This document shows, piece after piece, positions 1 through 12,000 of a DNA stretch of 64,000 nt. The notes beneath the pieces were generated by a model that did not search any database, was not told the DNA's origin, and saw only the letters and a list, made by a program, of their open reading frames with translations. The stretch spans positions 59,674,533 through 59,738,532 of the forward strand of contig OX485804.1 in the NCBI GenBank assembly GCA_950295325.1, written 5' to 3'. The stretch comes from Polytrichum commune (taxonomy: Eukaryota; Streptophyta; Polytrichopsida; Polytrichales; Polytrichaceae). Made by a program: the position numbers and the translations under genes. The first letter of the stretch is position 1. Every line of letters starts with the position of its first letter.

Positions 1-390
1 AATTAGGAGGTATTCTTTTTCTTGGACCCCCCCCCCCATGACCACATGTACCGATTCCAAGGGAAGAAGATGAAGTGTAAGATTCATAAGAGCTCAATCA
101 ACATGAATATTTTCAACGCATTCTTTGTAGGGGCCCCTTCCTAATACTCACACATGAGTGTTCAGGGACTTGAAGCTGCAATGCAAGTTTTATGTTCTGT
201 ATCTTAAATATAATTAATCAGATGCAAAAGACGAGCACCATGATGAGTTGGACCCCGGATTCAATTGCATCCACATTTGTTACATATAGATAGAAACTCC
301 GGTCCCTTTTTAGCAAGGGGCCGGCGTGAATAAAGTGTCCGTTCGTAATGTCAATGACCCGATGCCCACTGGACAAGGGGACATTGGGAC

Positions 391-654
391 AATACTACTC
401 TCCCCTTTCGAGGATGGGCACTATAGTGACACACTATACTAGTTCCTAGCTAGCCACAAGTGCCTTGAAGATACCGGACATGGAATCCCCCCAAAGGCCT
501 TTGAGGTACCCATACAACAAGGTCCAAGGACCCCCCACCATAGTTGGGTGGACTAAGGTGGTGAGCACCATGCCGGCATGGGGAATAGAACACACAACCC
601 CCTCATTGGGGGCCATGAGCCCTAACCACCAAGCCAAGGCCCGCGTGGTGCCTT
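391..654. repeat. Direct repeat, copy 1 of 2 (TRIM-like?)
   Basis: About 250 bp repeated in the same orientation at 1203-1461. From the shared ACTATAGTGACACACTATAC block to the shared CCTAACCACC block both copies span the same length with few differences. A small palindrome (TATAGTG-ACA-CACTATA) lies at about 422-438. The pair, separated by about 560 bp, could be the terminal repeats of a small non-autonomous retroelement, but I see no primer binding site or polypurine tract that proves this. Short frames inside it are repeat sequence, not genes. Confidence 0.8.
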
Positions 655-1202
655 ACATTTGTTACACAATGTATTTGCTTCATTCGATTGAAGATCGACC
701 ACAATGTAGGCAACTACAAATGTAGCAAAACAGAAGCTTGCATCTCCCGAAGCAAATGTCAAAAACTGAGAGCAAAAGAAAGAGTACTAAAGAGATAGGT
801 GCGAGTTTTGTGTTATACTATGTGTGTAGATCTCAGAACTCTCATGTGATGATACAGAAAGGTTGAGGTTTAGGGAGCGAAGGCTTTGGTCAAAGAGTGG
901 AGGGACAATTGTGGCCATGGCAAATCGACCATCTTCGATACAAGCCAATGCCAATAAACGTATCAAAGAAGAACCATATTGAAAGAGCATCGGAGCAGAA
1001 GAAGGACCCAACTCGAAGGCCAAGTACAAGGTTGAAGCTTGATGATCCAAGCTCGGACACAACCGATCAAAGCTCAAGGACCAGAAACCCTAGCATACAG
1101 AACGAACTAGAGAAGAAACGCTGACCATGTGATCAGCGTGATTGGAATGCCCGTTCGACCCACCCTTGGCATTAAACCCTCAGGGCATAATACCAGTGGT
1201 GC

Positions 1203-1461
1203 AGGACTACTAACCCCTCTCGGGGTGGGCACTATAGTGACACACTATACTAGTTCCTAGCTAGCCACTAGTGCCTTGAGGATACCGGACATGGAATCCT
1301 CCCAAAGGGCTTCGAGGTACCCATACAACAAGGTCCAAGGACCCCCCACCATAGTTGGGTGGACTAAGGTGGTGAGCACCACGCCGGCATGGGGAATAGA
1401 ACCCACAACCTCCTCATTGGGAGCCATGAGCCCTAACCACCAGCCAAGCTCGTGGTGCCTG
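1203..1461. repeat. Direct repeat, copy 2 of 2 (TRIM-like?)
   Basis: Second copy of the 391-654 repeat, same orientation, start-to-start distance about 812 bp. The near identity points to recent duplication or to LTR-type terminal repeats. Confidence 0.8.
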
Positions 1462-1549
1462 GGAACGAACTACATAATAGAAGCTGAGCGAGGAAGGAAG
1501 AAAAGAGAATGGAATCAACCCAATATCTTAAGGCGAAGGTAATATTATG

Positions 1550-2290
1550 GTACATCGCTCTGCTATATTTATGTGCTTACACTCTAACAATACATAATCT
1601 ACAATATCACCATACAATATTTCATCAAGCTTTAGTCTCGTACTCTCATCAAGTGTCTTCTCATCAAGCACAAACTACACTTTCTTTCTTTTTCCTTTTT
1701 TCTTTTGATACAAATTGAAAATGCAATTGCAAATAGAACCCAAAATACAACCAACGCAGCCTGAGCGGAAATCAAAACTACAATCTCTTTCACAATGCTC
1801 TTCCACAAATCCCTACGTACATATGCCCGCACTATGTTGTCTCCACAAAGACTTCACCAATGCTACAACTCCTACAATAGATTGCCTTCTTACCATTTAT
1901 CATCAATGGCTCTATGTACTTCTACTTTGGTCTATCTATCAACATATAAATAAATAATGTACAACCTCACTTTTTTGATTTCCACAATACTCTCACATTG
2001 TATCACATCAAGTAGATATTGCACCCAAAGACTTCTAAAGCTCCTAATAATAAAACTATTACTCCTCACCACAATCTTAGTCTCAAACATACTACTCCAC
2101 ACACAAGAAAGCAACCCCCGAGCAAGTCTAACCCACTCAACAACCACAAACTCGCCTCCACATACATACAAGACAATAATTCACCATATCAACACACCAT
2201 AACAACCTTACCTCAACCTACCCTCCACTACCTATAAATCCTCATGCAAACCACCCCTTCATCAACTATCATCTTCTACATACCAACAAA
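1550..2290. other. G-poor, A/C-rich tract
   Basis: For about 700 bp the plus strand is almost without G (some 60-base lines hold a single G) and is built of A, C and T. Short frames here are by-products of the bias. No recognisable gene. It is followed by a T/G-rich tract at about 2640-3560. Confidence 0.6.
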
Positions 2291-3197
2291 AACTAAGTAT
2301 CGAACATCCACACTACGGCTTGGGTTTCGCAATGTCTATGTGTTCTCATTTTGAAGCCCAGAGTAACGGATTTTCATCTTTGTGGAATGGAGTCTAAAAT
2401 ATGTATGTTATAAGATCATAATTTGGTGTAAGATGGCCCCTTGTCTAAAAGTTCTTATTTTTGTCTTGACTGAAAATCAAACTAGTAAGTTGGTGATTGT
2501 TTAGTAGGCATGGCTATGTTTCAGGGTTGTTTGAGGTGAGGGGAGAAAAAAACCTTTTCAACCCCACCCACCCACTCACTCCCACTAGACCCACTAGCAT
2601 GCAAGATCTTATAAGTTTGTTTTTTTCCCAATTCTATTCTTCTTTCTCCCTTCATGTTGTGGTGGTGCCAATTCTCTTGCTTCTTGCTCTCATCTCTCTT
2701 GTTCTCTTGCTTTCGTCTCTCTTGCTCATCATCTCTCCTCATTGGCTATCTAAGAGGCTTTAGATCTTTCGGCTTTAGGTTGTGGGTTAATTTTGAGAAA
2801 TTTGGTTTTGCTTTAGATTCCGCTTCATTTCGGCTTAGTGGCTCAATGTCGGTGTCTTCTTGGCTCATTTTCTTGGTTTAGTAGATTGTGGGTTATATGT
2901 AGGCTTAGGAGTTGTGGCACCTTAAATATGAAAATTTTCTTTAATTTTCAAAGTATTGTCGGTTAAATCTAGGTTTTAGAGTTGTGGAACCTTAAGGTTT
3001 CCATTTCATATCGACTTTTAGATTTACGGATTTAGAATACAATAGCTTCATGATTTACATTAGTTTCTTTGGAGTTTCACAATGACCTTCTTCCTCATAG
3101 CACTTTTGGTCTTGCTTGCAACCTTGAATTTAATGCTTGCGGCCTTATGGTGCTTGGTTTTTTTTGCTTACATATAGTTTGTTTGCCTTGTCTTGTC

Positions 3198-3315
3198 ATA
3201 TTAGAATGTTACATTATTTATGTGTTGTGCCATGTTAGAATGTTAGATTGTTTGTTTGCTTTGTCATGCTAGAATGTCAGATTATTTGTTTGCCTTATCA
3301 TGTTAGATTTCTTTG
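3198..3315. repeat. 34-bp tandem repeat, about 3.5 units
   Basis: Units of 34 bp start at 3198, 3232 and 3266 with a partial fourth at 3300. Each contains TTAGAATGTTAGATT-like and TTTGTTTGCC-like blocks with several differences between units. It sits in the T-rich tract. Confidence 0.7.
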
Positions 3316-3559
3316 GATTGAAGTTGTTTTAGATGCTAGTTTGGTTTTATTTGGTTTCCTTTAGCATGAATATTCAGATACTGATTTTTCAATCTCATTT
3401 TAGAGTGTTTTCATTACTTTAAATTTTGAGTAGCCTTTGCTTTTGTTACTTGTTTGTTAATGGTTTAGATGCACTGAAAACTTTCATTAGAAAAGAAATA
3501 TATTTATTGTTCAATTTATTTGCTTCACTTAATGTTTTCTCTTTCGTTTGCGTATTAGA

Positions 3560-3708
3560 CGGACTATTACAAAGTGGATGTTGTGGTGATCACCTCCCCC
3601 AAAATGGTACAATTGAGCCACTTCATTGACTCCGTTGTAAACCCACCTTCATTGATGTCTGTGGATATTATTATCTCCAATGATAAATTGAAGTTAAGTC
3701 TCCCATAA
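3560..3708 (+). CDS. Candidate terminal exon, function unknown
   Basis: A frame of about 49 codons begins after a convincing 3' splice site (T-rich tract ending TTTGCGTATTAG at 3559) and ends in TAA at about 3706-3708. It reads TDYYKVDVVVITSPK, then a stretch containing HFIDSVVNPP, and ends NDKLKLSLP. I do not recognise the protein and could not find its upstream exons; the T-rich tract before it would be the intron. It may equally be a gene fragment carried by a transposable element. Confidence 0.25.
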
Positions 3709-3969
3709 GTAAGTTTAATTTCCATCAACACTAGCATAGGTAGTGTTGATGGATTTTTGGGTTATTTTATTCTTCTTAATATCCTAATTTGATGGGTCTT
3801 TTGAACCTTTAACCATGAATTTTTGTTGGCTTTCTCTGTAGACAAAGCCTATGCATCAACTTCTATGTTTCAAGGGCAAATTTCCTAACCACTTTGCATT
3901 CACACTTGGACATTACTTCCTCCTATTATTTTCGGTCAAGTTTATTAAACATGGATGATGAAAGCTTGC

Positions 3970-4190
3970 ATACCTTGGACAACTAACCAACTAATTCAAC
4001 TATTAGTTAACTAGTTGCCTTTCGTAACTACAATTGTTCTTGATTTCACCTAGCAAAAAATGTAGTTAACTATAGTTGTTCTAAAATATAGTTAATTATA
4101 CTTATATATATTTAGTTAACTATAGTTGTTCCCTAAAATGTATTGGAAAAAAATATAATTGACTATAGTTGGTTATAGGTATAATAAATA
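3970..4190. repeat. Dispersed TAGTTAACTA repeat, partial copy
   Basis: Starts with ACCTTGGACAACTAACC and contains repeated TAGTTAACTA / AACTATAGTTG motifs. It is the reverse complement of the right end of the element at 37162-37838, so the two copies are inverted relative to each other and about 34 kb apart. Only one end is recognisable here. Confidence 0.7.
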
Positions 4191-4319
4191 ACCATGGACT
4201 AGCATGAGCAAAGTGTACATCTACAATTCTAGTTTTTCATAAGAAAGGACAGAGCCTCACAATTCTACCATTTTCTCATTGTCAATATTTTAAATTCATT
4301 CAAATTTTATAACTTACTA

Positions 4320-4620
4320 GAGATGCCTCTTGTTGTGGAGAGGGGTTTCCCTTCACATATGAAAGTTTCTTCAAACTGCAAGCCTCAGTTCCCATGGATA
4401 TTGTGAAAGACTCCCAAACCTTGGTGGAGCCTATGTTTGAACTTGTAATGACACATGTTGTAGAGTCCTTTGTAGAATCCAACAAAAACCTCTTATCCTC
4501 CTTCCCTAATGATGGCATTAATGGCATCTATTGACAAATTGGAACAAAAAATGTGGAGTTGTTTATGGGCTACATGCAAGAAATTACATCTCAAAACAAC
4601 AAAAGTGTAAGCAATATATA
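4320..4620 (+). pseudogene. Coding-like fragment, unknown
   Basis: A plus-strand frame reads FTYESFFKLQASVPMDIVKD and on through VEPMFELVMTHVVESFV to SFPNDGINGIY before a TGA at about 4530, then stays open for about 27 more codons (ending KSVSNI) to a TAA. Amino-acid composition looks coding rather than random. I see no start, splice context or known domain. It is probably a remnant of a repeat-encoded protein. Confidence 0.25.
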
Positions 4621-4904
4621 ATCTTTTGACATCAAGGTTGGTTTAGAGTGTTGGTTGGTGTGATCACTTGCGAATCTAACCACAAGATGACACCTTCTAA
4701 GAATAAGTAGCATAACGTTTGTGTCTTGACACTATGACTATAAGGAAGTGGAACTGGATGGTTGTAGCTTGGGTAGAAAATTTTATTTTGTTAGTATCTT
4801 CCCTCGCCAATTTATTTAAGAATGACATGTACCATAGATTCATGTTTGATACACGGGGTAACAACTCAATGAAGCCGAAATCGTGGACGAACTTCAAGAC
4901 ATAA

Positions 4905-7150
4905 TGGTGTCGTGATGTGGGCTAGTTAGTATTTAAAACGAATGCATTTACGTGTGTTATTGCTATTCTAAGTATGCATGTAGATGGATATTTGTACGAT
5001 GTTGTATTAATCATGTTCTAGTTAGTTATTATGAGATATAAAGATAGCTTATGAGATGCATTGTCTCAATTTGTGTTGAAATTTCTGCTCTATAAGTGTT
5101 ATAAGTTGAGAGTTATTAATTTGATGCAACCGAATCTTTAAGGGATTGTTGAGGACAATTTTTAATTTACTACAAGTTGCAGCATGAGTTGTACATTGCT
5201 TTGCTAGTCATAAAAGTTTGTGTGCGAATAATAATAAATGACCTGTGCAATTATTTTGCAAAGTTTCGTGGGTAAAACATGAAGGAGTTGAGAGTTTCAT
5301 GAGAGTGAAGTTGACTATGTCAACATTGAGGATACACTGTGATTTGACTGAACTTAGACAAGGTTGAGGGATGATTTTGAAATGATTGAAAAACTAGTAC
5401 ATGTGAAAAGCAAACATTGAGATTTAAAATATAATTCACAAAAAAAACTCCATGTTTTTTCCGGATAAACCACATTTTTTATAACAACGGAATGCACATG
5501 GCATCATTCGAGATTAAAATACAAAGATGATTCTTGAAATTAAAGAGACATGAAATTAAAATAACATTTATAAAAATGATTTATGTGTCACTTGAGAGAA
5601 GACATATTAGTACCTTGTTAAGCACAATACGATAGCATACACCCACTATTGTGATATTACATATGACAACAACGAACACTATCTCGAACGTTGTTAATAA
5701 GTAAAAATGGCGGTACGAGACCTCTCTTAAAGATTCCGCATAACAAAGGCCGTGCTCAACGCAAAATGGGCTTACAGGAAGTTGGACAAACACGAAACTT
5801 TTAGCTAAGAAGATGATAATTTTTATTATTTTATAATTATTATAATTATTATAATTTTGTATTTTTCCAACATTAACTCATAGTTCGTACCTTAATCGAA
5901 GGTCTTATAATACCTTAACTTGACATTTGGGCTAAAATCCACAAAAAGCTTAGGATATTGATTATAATACACATTCTCAATTGATACTCTAATCATGAAT
6001 TTTAAATTACCTTAACCTAGGGTTTAGGCTAGAATTTAGGATAAGCTATGATATTGATTACTCCTTTTAACTCTCATCTGAAATCCTAGCCATAGATCTT
6101 ACATTACCTTAACTTAGAAGCGAGGCTAATAACCACCATAATTTAGAATATCAATTGTGCCACACAATCTCAATTGATACCATATAAAACCTTAATCTAT
6201 AATTTTGATTAAAATCCATCAAAAACGGTCATCGATTATGGCATAATTTATAATTATATATAAATAGTTAAAATAACAATTGTGACATCATTTATCAACT
6301 AATTATTTCCAAATATTAACTCGTATTAACGTTGTTTTCTTCCTACCAAATATTTTAGGTCCCTATCTTCAAACAAAATCATATGCTCATATGAAAATTA
6401 CCCTTTTGTTAGATTAAAAATAGCTCCTTCATCTAGATCCAAAACATCTTGAAATATAACGTCGCATGTTCCGTTTAATATAAATTACATGGGGTCTTAT
6501 AAGATCGAGCCTTCTCTAGAGTTAAAGGTTGATTCATTACAATTAGACCTCCAATGATGTTTTTGGAACCTCCCAAACCATTTTGTAGTCAAGTTGTCCA
6601 AATATAAGGAATTCTCGTTATAGAAATGCCAATCACCATGTTTTTACCTTCTTAATGGATGCGCTTATGTAGACACCACAAAGCTCTAGACAACCCCAGT
6701 CCTTTAAAGGGTAAGGTAAGTAGGCCTAATTTGGTTACTTGTCTTGAACATACACATAAGGTCGAGGCATCCATAGGTGATCATGTCCATTTAATTGTTC
6801 ACTAGGGTCATGTACTGCCGACATGAATAAGATCTATATTTTTTAGGCGAATGAAGTTAAGTTTTATGCGGCAACGGCTTGTGATTGATTACCCTCATAA
6901 GGGCTTTGACAATTATCGTAGCCAAGCATTAGAATTTAGATGAGTGGTTATGGGTTAACCTATAGATCAACTATGTGCTATCCTAACTTCAGTGCTTAAA
7001 ATTTTGTAGCAATTTACATATTCATGAATTATTTTTATTTTCTTTTGCACTCTCCTTTGAATTTGTTTCTCTTCGCAAGAAAAATATTCACCCATTATTA
7101 TTCCTCCCAAACAAATGCAAACTCTCTTATTTTATTGGTTATAGATGTCT
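4905..7150. other. AT-rich intergenic DNA
   Basis: No frame with coding character, RNA gene or well-defined repeat seen. Motifs such as CTTAACCTAGGGTTTAGG recur loosely at about 5890-6200, suggesting old diverged repeats. Confidence 0.5.
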
Positions 7151-7156
7151 CAACCT

Positions 7157-7465
7157 TATATTTGAGTGGTGTATAGTTAGGTGTTTATCTAATAATGAAT
7201 ACTAAAATAAGATGTGTATTTTGACCTCTCTTGCAATTGATTTTTCACTTTGTACCAATTTTTTTTAATAAAAATATGTGTATTTAGAAAAAAAGTCCTA
7301 TGTGTGCAAATTTTGTTGACCATTTGAGGCTCACTAGTCAACATAATTGGATGAATGAGCAAGATAATCTTCCCTTTGAGAATGCATAAGATATCCATCT
7401 AAAGTCCAAAAATTACAAGAAAAACGGCTACATGCACAATTCAAATTTGCTAGTTATTAGGGTAT
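7157..7465. repeat. Dispersed repeat family, copy 1
   Basis: Shares its start (TATATTTGAGTGGTGTATAG) with about 63511 and about 22271, and shares internal blocks (AGTCAACATAAT; AAAATTA-x-AAGAAAA-like; AATTTGC) in the same order with 22271-22560 in the reductase gene. Divergence is high. Superfamily unknown. Confidence 0.55.
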
Positions 7466-7899
7466 GCATGAAGATAGATTGTGCTTTAACTATCAATTGA
7501 AGTGTTATGCATGAATTCTATCATTGAATTCAAAAGTCTAGAACCATTCATATTAGCAATTGATAGGGGATCCCAAGGCATCAAAGTACGTCTTATTTGA
7601 ATTATGTATGCAAAAATTATAAAGGGTTCAAGGTTTTATTCACATATGACCCTACATGGGAATTTGATGTTGATGTTGTCGACATTCTTAAATTCAATGT
7701 GTGGATCGTACAGTACAAAATTTTAGGATGCTAGTTTTAGCACCACATGCCTTAAATTTATTGGTAAATAAAGGCGTAATGGTGGGGGAGTTGTGGGAAT
7801 AAGAGCCCACCGGCCATGAGTTAACATTTATGTCCATAATGCCTCCTCTTGAGGGCCTTATTTCTTGTAAAGACCTCAAGGGCATTTTCAGCCGTTAGA

Positions 7900-8240
7900 T
7901 CAAGTGGAGATCCACATGTACGGGGATGTTATAAGGACACCGATATTAACACAAGAAAATTAGCATGAGAGCTTCAAGTGTAGTAGATTGCATAGAGTGG
8001 AGGACTATAAATTTTCGTGTGTGTGAGGTCATTGAGGACTCATCCCCCTCCATGACTATAAATTTTGCCCGATGCATTCCACGATGGAATTGCACTTACA
8101 CACGTGGGGATGAACTATGGCATACAATGACATGATATTAACACAACCAAAAGATCGGCAGTTGTTTACGTATAGAAGACTGTCCAGTGTGGACATATTG
8201 AATGTGGGAATCTCAAGGAATATTTTGTTGAATACTATCA
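7900..8240. repeat. Diverged tandem duplication
   Basis: Blocks GGGGATG, GATATTAACACAA and TAGA-x-AGAGTGGA occur in the same order at about 7915-8010 and about 8105-8200. Similarity is weak, so this is an old duplication at best. Confidence 0.3.
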
Positions 8241-8609
8241 ATCCCACAAAATACTGTTATGAATTTGTATAATGTTATGAAATGCATTGTGGAATTTAAG
8301 GGCACAACCCAAGGGTGGGAGTCCGAAGGCAATGCTCGAAAATTCCACAATTACATAACACATGTGCATTCTCATGCATCAACTTTCTTGGGACATCTTC
8401 CGGAGATGTGACTGTGCATTATATGTGCCAAGATGAATAGACTGCATTATGATAAGCTATGATGCACTGCCTGCCCTTACGCTTCTTTGCTTGCAACATT
8501 ACGTTCTAGAATGATCATAAACTAACAAATAAAATCTATCCTTACATTGGCTTATGTTTTGTAACAATATCCTACCAAATGTGGGTGCAGAACTAAAAAT
8601 GTCCATTGA

Positions 8610-8900
8610 AGACCCGCTTACCTTATACCCGCGGGCGTCAGTAGTCGAACTCTCGTTGTCACGTGCGGACGGGTGGGAACGCCCGTCCCGGCCCTTTCCC
8701 GGGTCAGCCCGGGCGCGGCTGGCCCCGGCAGGTCTGCGCCCGGCCCTGTGGGTCTTCGCTTGCGTTGCAGCAGAGCTTCTGCGAGCGATCGCCATAGCTG
8801 CCTCCCGCCCTCATCCCTCGGCGATCGCCATCCGGCTGTGGCACGCATATCCCCCGTGCAGCCCCTCAGGGCTTCCGTCACCAATTTTATCGCGTCCACA
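8610..8900. promoter_or_regulatory. GC-rich promoter-proximal island of STT3
   Basis: About 290 bp of strongly GC- and CpG-rich sequence in otherwise AT-rich surroundings, ending about 200 bp before the STT3 start codon. Several long overlapping frames on both strands come from the GC bias and share no known domain. By position it is likely promoter and 5' untranslated sequence of STT3. No clear TATA box was seen, which fits a broad housekeeping promoter (inference). Confidence 0.5.
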
Positions 8901-9095
8901 AACTCACCTCTCGTCTTTCTGCACTGACTGGTCACATCGCGGTTTAGGTGCCCTTGTTTCCACGGCCGCAGGGGTTTCGTCTTCATAGAGTCCGAGGTTA
9001 TTGTATAGGGTTTCCAGTGGAAGGATCTGGTAAGTTCCAGAAAGAAAGAGGACGGATGTGAGTTGGAGTATTGAGGAGCGATTTGGGATTTGGCG

Positions 9096-12000
9096 ATGGG
9101 GGCAGCGGGTGGCGGGCCTTTGGGCCTGCTGGTCTCGGCCACGATCCTCGCCCTCATCGGCATCATGGCATTCTCTATCCGCCTCTTCTCTGTAAGTTTC
9201 GGATCCAAATTGCGCACGTGGAGTATGCATATATATATTGGTTTTTGCAATGGCCACCGACTGCTGCATTATCGTCCTGGCTATGTCGCTGAGCTTAGGG
9301 TTTCTGGACCTTTGCATAGGCTCCAAAGCTTGAGTTCGATAATGAGTGAGTTGGTTGGTCGTCCTCCATGGAGAGAGGAGTTTTAATGTGGTCCTTCCTT
9401 ATCCTGGTTTGGAGCATTTTGCTTTACGCCCTGATCCTTCCGAGCATTAGAAATGCTGACGGTGTTTAATCGGAAACCACTTAAATGCTGAGTGCTCCCT
9501 TCATCGTGCAGGTTGATAGTGTTGAGGCATTGGTTCGAGCCACTGATAATTGAATAGATGTTGGTCAAATACTAAACCCTCGGACCAACTCTCACTGTTC
9601 ATGGGACAGTGAAATGTTTGAAATGGCACTGGGAATTATGTCTGAAAAGTGTGGATAATTTACCATGTAATAAGCCACGGGAGTGCATGCATTTCCATAC
9701 CTTCGAGGACATTGGTTGGATGTGCTGTACATAAGGTTTATGCAGCAACTGCGATCAATTTCAAAGTGTTTCGTGAGAATTGATGTGAATAAACCCTTGG
9801 GTATTGGATCTTCGATATAACTCCTTGGATTCTTGGAGGATTTGAGAGTAATGGGAAGTGGCAAGAAACTGCTGTACCCAGCTTGTCCCTGGTGTCATGT
9901 AGGCATGAGAAATCGCCAATGCACTCAAATATGTTGGGGTAAATTTGCAAGTGTTTGGTCAACTTGCTCAGACTGAAACTTAATATACTTCAGATGTATC
10001 TGAATAGTTGAAATTTTCCTTTCTGCACATTATGGGTATGCGCAGACTACTGGTGAAAGATTAGGTTTTCATCAAATGAAAGGATTGATAAATCCAGCTG
10101 TAATTGATAGGGAACCTTGTGTTTCGAGGTCTATTTAGCCTTTGTGTTACTTATTTAAAATAGAGCGCATACTTTGAGGGGCTTGAAATTCAACTTCCTT
10201 ACTTTTGCTGTTGTCTATGTGAAATCTTTGGATTCTCATGTCCAAAATAATTTCTCCTGTCATAGACCTGTTATGAATCCCTTGGTGTTGTATGGCAAAG
10301 TCTCCTCTTAAAATTGTTGACTTAGGTCAGATGGAAGTGGAGGATGCTTATTGAGGAAGTGCGATGTTAACAAATGTTAAAATATCTGCAAGAGCCATAT
10401 AAAGTGCTGCCCTAACATTTCAAAGGAGTATACAATGTTGAGGTTGCAAGAGCCTTTTTAATTTGTCAAAAAATTTGCAAACATGACCCTGTATAGGTTC
10501 ATGTCACCTGATTTTCTGTGGCATACTTCTCAACATTCAACATGAATGATTTTGAACTCTTTACAATTTATTTCAGGTTATCAAGTATGAGAGTATCATC
10601 CACGAGTTCGATCCGTATTTCAATTACAGAGTTACTCAGGTATTATTCATTACTATTTCCTTAAAATGTTTGCAAGGAGATCCTTTGTGGTTACTAGTTT
10701 GCTCACAATAGCCTGACTTATGTGCATCTCATTATCGAGTCCTAATGGACCAGACTCTTGATAGTGAGAGAATCTCAGGTGCTATTCTAGCATGGCAGTT
10801 AAGTTCTTGCAGTAAACAAGAAAGTTTGTGATGGTTGTTGGCTATGTGAGTGGCAGTTTCTGAGTAAAGCGGGTATATATGAATTCTGGAACTGGTTTGA
10901 TGATCGCACATGGTGAGTATTACTTCCTCTATTCCTCTTTCTCCTTTCCTTTGAGCCTTTGTGGCCGTTGAAACATGTTGCAGATTGGAATGAAATGTCT
11001 CCTTGATGCTCTGAAATTGGTCCCAGTGTCGGCTAACATTGCAGGGAGCCTGATATAGATAGTTATTTATTCTACATCTTACACTTATTCTTCCTTCCTT
11101 AGGAAGGACACAGTATGTGAACCATTGTACATTTTGAGAGTGGGTATCTGAGATTAGCCATTGCTGGTGGTGGTTAATGATGTCTGTCAGGTACCCTTTG
11201 GGGCGAGTGATTGGAGGGACTGTGTACCCAGGCCTTACATTGACAGCAGGAACTATGTGGTGGTAAGGCAAGCATGCTTAATGCATCATCTGCTACCTAA
11301 ATATCCTCAGATTTTAATGATTCAGCCATTTGTCTTCTTGACATTTCCAGTAACATTAATGATTTTAGGAGTACACGTATTCATGCTTTTGAATTGGCAT
11401 GACAGGTTGGCCAATGCAATCAACATTCCTCTGTCGGTGGAGACAGTATGCGTTTTTACAGCACCTGTATTCTCTGCATTTGCTTCTTGGGCAACTTTTC
11501 TACTCACCAAGGTTAGTGCACTTTTAGAATGGATTCAGAACAACAGTATTGTCCTTACTTTCAAAGTACAAATCTTTAGTAGTTCTTAAAAGGAGAGCAG
11601 GTTGTTCCCCCTGAATCATTGCAACATCTCAAGTGCAATGGAGAAGATTGTGTAGAGGATTTCGAAGATATGAAGGATGACTTAGTGCACCTTTTGTTTT
11701 ATGGATGTTGTAAAAATGGTTAAGCTACTAGAGAGTTGCAGAGAGTCTCACAAGTGTAAGCAATTGATCTCTACAAATGTATGTAATTGAAATGATTCTG
11801 AAGCTTTCATTTTTTGTGTTAATTTTCCTTAACAGTATAAAATGAGTTCTGTTGCATTCATGTTGAATGCATTTAGCATTAATCTCTTTTGGCTATGCTT
11901 GTGATAGCTAAAGAATGGTATTTTGGCAAAATGTAGGAGGTCAAGGGCACAGGTGCAGGCCTTACGGCAGCAGCGCTTATTGCAATGGTAATTGAACTTG

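Noticed and set aside
465-1542. Paired similar ORFs at 465-725 and 1276-1542
   Set aside because: The likeness is due to the DNA direct repeat; no start context, splice sites or domain.
8554-8988. 144-codon plus-strand frame upstream of STT3
   Set aside because: GC-bias frame in the promoter and leader region without coding features.
8618-9250. 210-codon minus-strand frame over the STT3 promoter and first exon
   Set aside because: It is antisense to STT3 exon 1 and arises from the GC-rich promoter; no domain.
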